13,797 bases of DNA. It comes from JBKPFU01 sp046728975 (GTDB taxonomy: Bacteria > Actinomycetota > Thermoleophilia > Gaiellales > Gaiellaceae). Location: positions 1 through 13,797 of the forward strand of contig JBKPFU010000056.1 of the NCBI GenBank assembly GCA_046728975.1, in the 5' to 3' direction. Shown in pieces: positions 11,979 through 13,797 of this stretch. A program made the translations under genes and the position numbers. The notes beneath the pieces were generated by a model. The model did no database searches and was not told the origin of the DNA. It was given only the letters and a program-made list of their open reading frames with translations. Numbering within the stretch: position 1 is the first letter of the stretch; each line of letters opens with the position of its first letter.

Positions 11979-13256
11979 ATGCTCCCACTCGTCAACGTCG
12001 GAACCAAGTCGCTCGCCGACTACGCGACGATCGCGACTCGCGGGCTGATGGACGACATCCGGCGCCTGGCGGCCATGATCGAGGGCAGGCGCGTGCTGCA
12101 CCTCTCCGCCACCGCTTTCGGCGGCGGCGTGGCGGAGATCAACTACGCGCTCGTCCCGCTGATGCGCGACGCGGGGCTCGACGTGGAGTGGCGGATCATC
12201 CGCGGCGCCGACGAGTTCTTCGACGCGACGAAGACGATCCACAACGCGCTTCAGGGGAACCCTCAGGGGCTGACGCCGCCGCAGGAAGAGGCCTATCGCC
12301 GCTACAACGCGATCAACGCGCGCGAGCTCGAGGACGAGTACGACTTCGTCATCATCCACGACCCTCAGCCGGCGCTGATCATCGACCATTTCCCGGATTC
12401 GACCGCGCGTTGGATCTGGCGCTGCCACATCGATCTGTCGACCCCGAACGAGGCCGTGCTCGAGCTCCTGCTCGCGTCGCTCGGCCGCTATGACGCGGCG
12501 ATCTTCCACGTGCCGCAGTACGCGCCGCGCGCACCTGGTCTGCCTCCCGCATACATCTGGCCGCCGGCGATCGACCCCTTGACGCCGAAGAACATGGCGC
12601 TTTCGGCCGAGGACGCCGCCTACATCGTCGACCAGTTCGGGATCGACGTCGAGCGGCCGCTGATCACACAGGTCTCCCGCTTCGATCCGTGGAAGGACCC
12701 GCTGGGTGTCATCGACGCCTACCGCGGCGTCAAGCAGCGCTTTCCCGACGTTCAGCTCGCCCTGGTCGGTTCGATGGCCCACGACGACCCCGAGGGCTGG
12801 GACTACTACAACCAGACGGTCTCCTACGCCGCCGGCGACCCGGACATCTACATCCTCTCGAACCTGAACAACATCGGCGCAGTCGAGGTCAATGCCTTCC
12901 AGGTGCACTCGACCGCGGTCCTGCAGAAGTCGATTCGCGAGGGCTTCGGGCTGACGGTGACCGAGGCGCTCTGGAAGACGCGACCGGTCGTGGCCGGGCG
13001 CGTCGGCGGCATCCCGACGCAGATCCAAGATGGCGTCACGGGCTGGCTCGTCGACTCGTCGTCGGACTGCGCGGAGGCGTGCATCGAGATCCTGCGCGAT
13101 CCACGTGAGGCCAGGCAGAGGGCGCTTCGAGGCAAGGAGTTCGTGCGGAAGAACTTCCTCATGCCGCGCCTCCTACGCGACTGGCTCGTCCTCTTCAACC
13201 GCCTGCTCGGCAACGACACTGCCGGCGCCGAGGTGGCGGTCGTCGCCGCCGCTTAG
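11979..13256 (+). CDS. treT: Trehalose glycosyltransferring synthase TreT (GT4)
   Basis: Makes trehalose directly from an NDP-glucose and glucose, reversibly, in the cytoplasm. At 425 residues it has the usual TreT length and signatures: NVGTKSLADYA at 6-16, LSATAFGGGVAEI at 42-54, RRYNAINARELE at 107-118, HDPQP at 127-131, RCHIDLSTPN at 148-157, and QVSRFDPWKDPLGVIDAY at 231-248. The retaining-enzyme E-x7-E segment is EGFGLTVTE at 321-329, followed by GRVGGIPTQIQDGVTGWLV at 340-358. Some relatives are labelled trehalose phosphorylase, so the exact reaction needs testing, but the motif set favours TreT. ATG 11979 starts the conserved region directly. It is followed after 22 nt by otsA, giving the cell a second trehalose route and pointing to osmotic or desiccation stress. 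Confidence 0.88.
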   Translation: MLPLVNVGTKSLADYATIATRGLMDDIRRLAAMIEGRRVLHLSATAFGGGVAEINYALVPLMRDAGLDVEWRIIRGADEFFDATKTIHNALQGNPQGLTPPQEEAYRRYNAINARELEDEYDFVIIHDPQPALIIDHFPDSTARWIWRCHIDLSTPNEAVLELLLASLGRYDAAIFHVPQYAPRAPGLPPAYIWPPAIDPLTPKNMALSAEDAAYIVDQFGIDVERPLITQVSRFDPWKDPLGVIDAYRGVKQRFPDVQLALVGSMAHDDPEGWDYYNQTVSYAAGDPDIYILSNLNNIGAVEVNAFQVHSTAVLQKSIREGFGLTVTEALWKTRPVVAGRVGGIPTQIQDGVTGWLVDSSSDCAEACIEILRDPREARQRALRGKEFVRKNFLMPRLLRDWLVLFNRLLGNDTAGAEVAVVAAA

Positions 13257-13264
13257 ACGGCCGC

Positions 13265-13270
13265 TAGGGT
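13265..13270 (+). promoter_or_regulatory. Candidate leaderless -10 element for otsA
   Basis: TAGGGT fits TANNNT and ends 8 bases before ATG 13279, within the 22-bp gap after treT. There is no Shine-Dalgarno sequence, so a separate leaderless otsA transcript is possible in addition to readthrough from treT. No -35 element is visible. Confidence 0.35.
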
Positions 13271-13278
13271 CCACGGCG

Positions 13279-13797
13279 ATGCCCGGTAGGCGGAAGTTGA
13301 TCGTCGTCTCGAACCGTGGGCCGATCTCGTACGCGCGCGAGAACGGCGAGCGGGTGATGCGTCGCGGCGGCGGCGGGCTGGTGACGGCGCTCCGCAGCCT
13401 GATCACGCACCACGACGTGACCTGGATCGCGAGCGCACTGTCGCACGAGGACCGTGTCGTGGCGCAGGAGAACGACGGCGAGGCCGTCGAGGAGACCGCG
13501 CGCGACGGCTCGCCCTTCCGGCTGCGGTTGGTCGATCACGACCAGGCTGCCTTCGACCGCTTCTACAACGTCATCGCGAACCCGCTGCTCTGGTTTCTTC
13601 AGCACTACCTGTGGGAGCTCGCGCACACGCCCACGATCGACCTCGGTGTCCACCACGCCTGGGAGGAGGGGTATGTGCGCGTGAACCGAGGCTTCGCCGC
13701 GGCGGTGGTCGATGAGCTGGAGGCCGAGCCGAACGCGACGGTCTTCCTCCACGACTACCACCTGTACCTCGCGCCGCGCTTCATCCGCAGCGAGGCG
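13279..13797 (+). CDS. otsA: Trehalose-6-phosphate synthase OtsA (5' part, runs off window)
   Basis: GT20 enzyme that joins a nucleotide-activated glucose to glucose-6-phosphate to give trehalose-6-phosphate. The window holds the first 173 codons from ATG 13279; the frame is open to the last base. It starts with KLIVVSNRGPISY at 6-18, then RRGGGGLVTALRSL at 28-41 (the glycine loop that binds donor and phosphate, usually RRGAGGLVTAL), FYNVIANPLLWFLQHYLW at 95-112, NRGFAAAVVDEL at 136-147 and the hallmark HDYHLYLAPRFIR at 158-170. The catalytic C-terminal half lies outside, as would any otsB phosphatase domain or gene. It follows treT by 22 nt on the same strand. Family assignment is firm. Confidence 0.93.
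   Translation, partial: MPGRRKLIVVSNRGPISYARENGERVMRRGGGGLVTALRSLITHHDVTWIASALSHEDRVVAQENDGEAVEETARDGSPFRLRLVDHDQAAFDRFYNVIANPLLWFLQHYLWELAHTPTIDLGVHHAWEEGYVRVNRGFAAAVVDELEAEPNATVFLHDYHLYLAPRFIRSEA

Noticed and set aside
11370..13028. 552-codon open frame on the minus strand opposite treT and the RsbW-like gene
   Set aside because: It is antisense to two genes with full family motifs. Its translation is Arg/Val/Asp-rich without a recognisable domain, typical of shadow frames in GC-rich DNA.
1..13797. CRISPR arrays, tRNA or rRNA genes, insertion sequences, attachment sites
   Set aside because: No regularly spaced repeats, no cloverleaf-like sequences, no transposase or integrase reading frames and no flanking inverted repeats were seen by eye.

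Overview
The window is GC-rich with G/C-biased codon third positions, almost no intergenic space, GTG and ATG starts and few Shine-Dalgarno sequences. Gene content (PknB-type Ser/Thr kinase, RsbW-type ATPase, TreT plus OtsA, sortase fold, HtrA next to an OmpR-type two-component system) suggests an actinobacterium, perhaps a deep-branching class such as Thermoleophilia. The phylum is inferred from gene content, and no rRNA or tRNA is present to confirm it. I see no CRISPR array, transposase or RNA gene.

Region 1 (1-3880, minus strand) is a compact four-gene run. In transcription order it encodes a membrane Ser/Thr protein kinase, a DPM1/GtrB-like polyprenyl-phosphate family 2 glycosyltransferase, a GT4 glycosyltransferase and a class I SAM methyltransferase that leaves the window at its left end. 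The last three look like steps in building and decorating a surface glycan. The junction between the two glycosyltransferases is odd: the conserved GT4 N-terminus has no ATG, GTG or TTG start, and only a GTA overlapping the upstream TAG sits in the expected place.

Region 2 (3881-7659) holds moeA (molybdenum cofactor, plus strand), divergent from the kinase across only 19 bp. Convergent to moeA is a coupled pair on the minus strand: a polytopic M28-like peptidase followed by a sortase-fold protein. Both appear to have lost catalytic residues. The peptidase lacks the Glu-Glu pair and the final His; the sortase-like protein has no cysteine at all.

Region 3 (7660-11436, plus strand) is a response regulator, a histidine kinase and, further on, an HtrA-type membrane serine protease. 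This matches the mprA-mprB-pepD envelope-stress layout known from mycobacteria. Here the kinase and protease are separated by two imperfect hairpins and a small free-standing LAGLIDADG-like gene.

Region 4 (11437-13797, plus strand) has an RsbW-like anti-sigma ATPase, trehalose synthase TreT and the start of trehalose-6-phosphate synthase OtsA, so two trehalose routes lie side by side with a stress-regulator gene.

The main regulatory theme is TANNNT (-10-like) hexamers just upstream of starts that lack a Shine-Dalgarno sequence, suggesting leaderless or near-leaderless transcription. At both divergent gene pairs the element is the symmetric 7-mer TANNNTA, which reads as a -10 on both strands.
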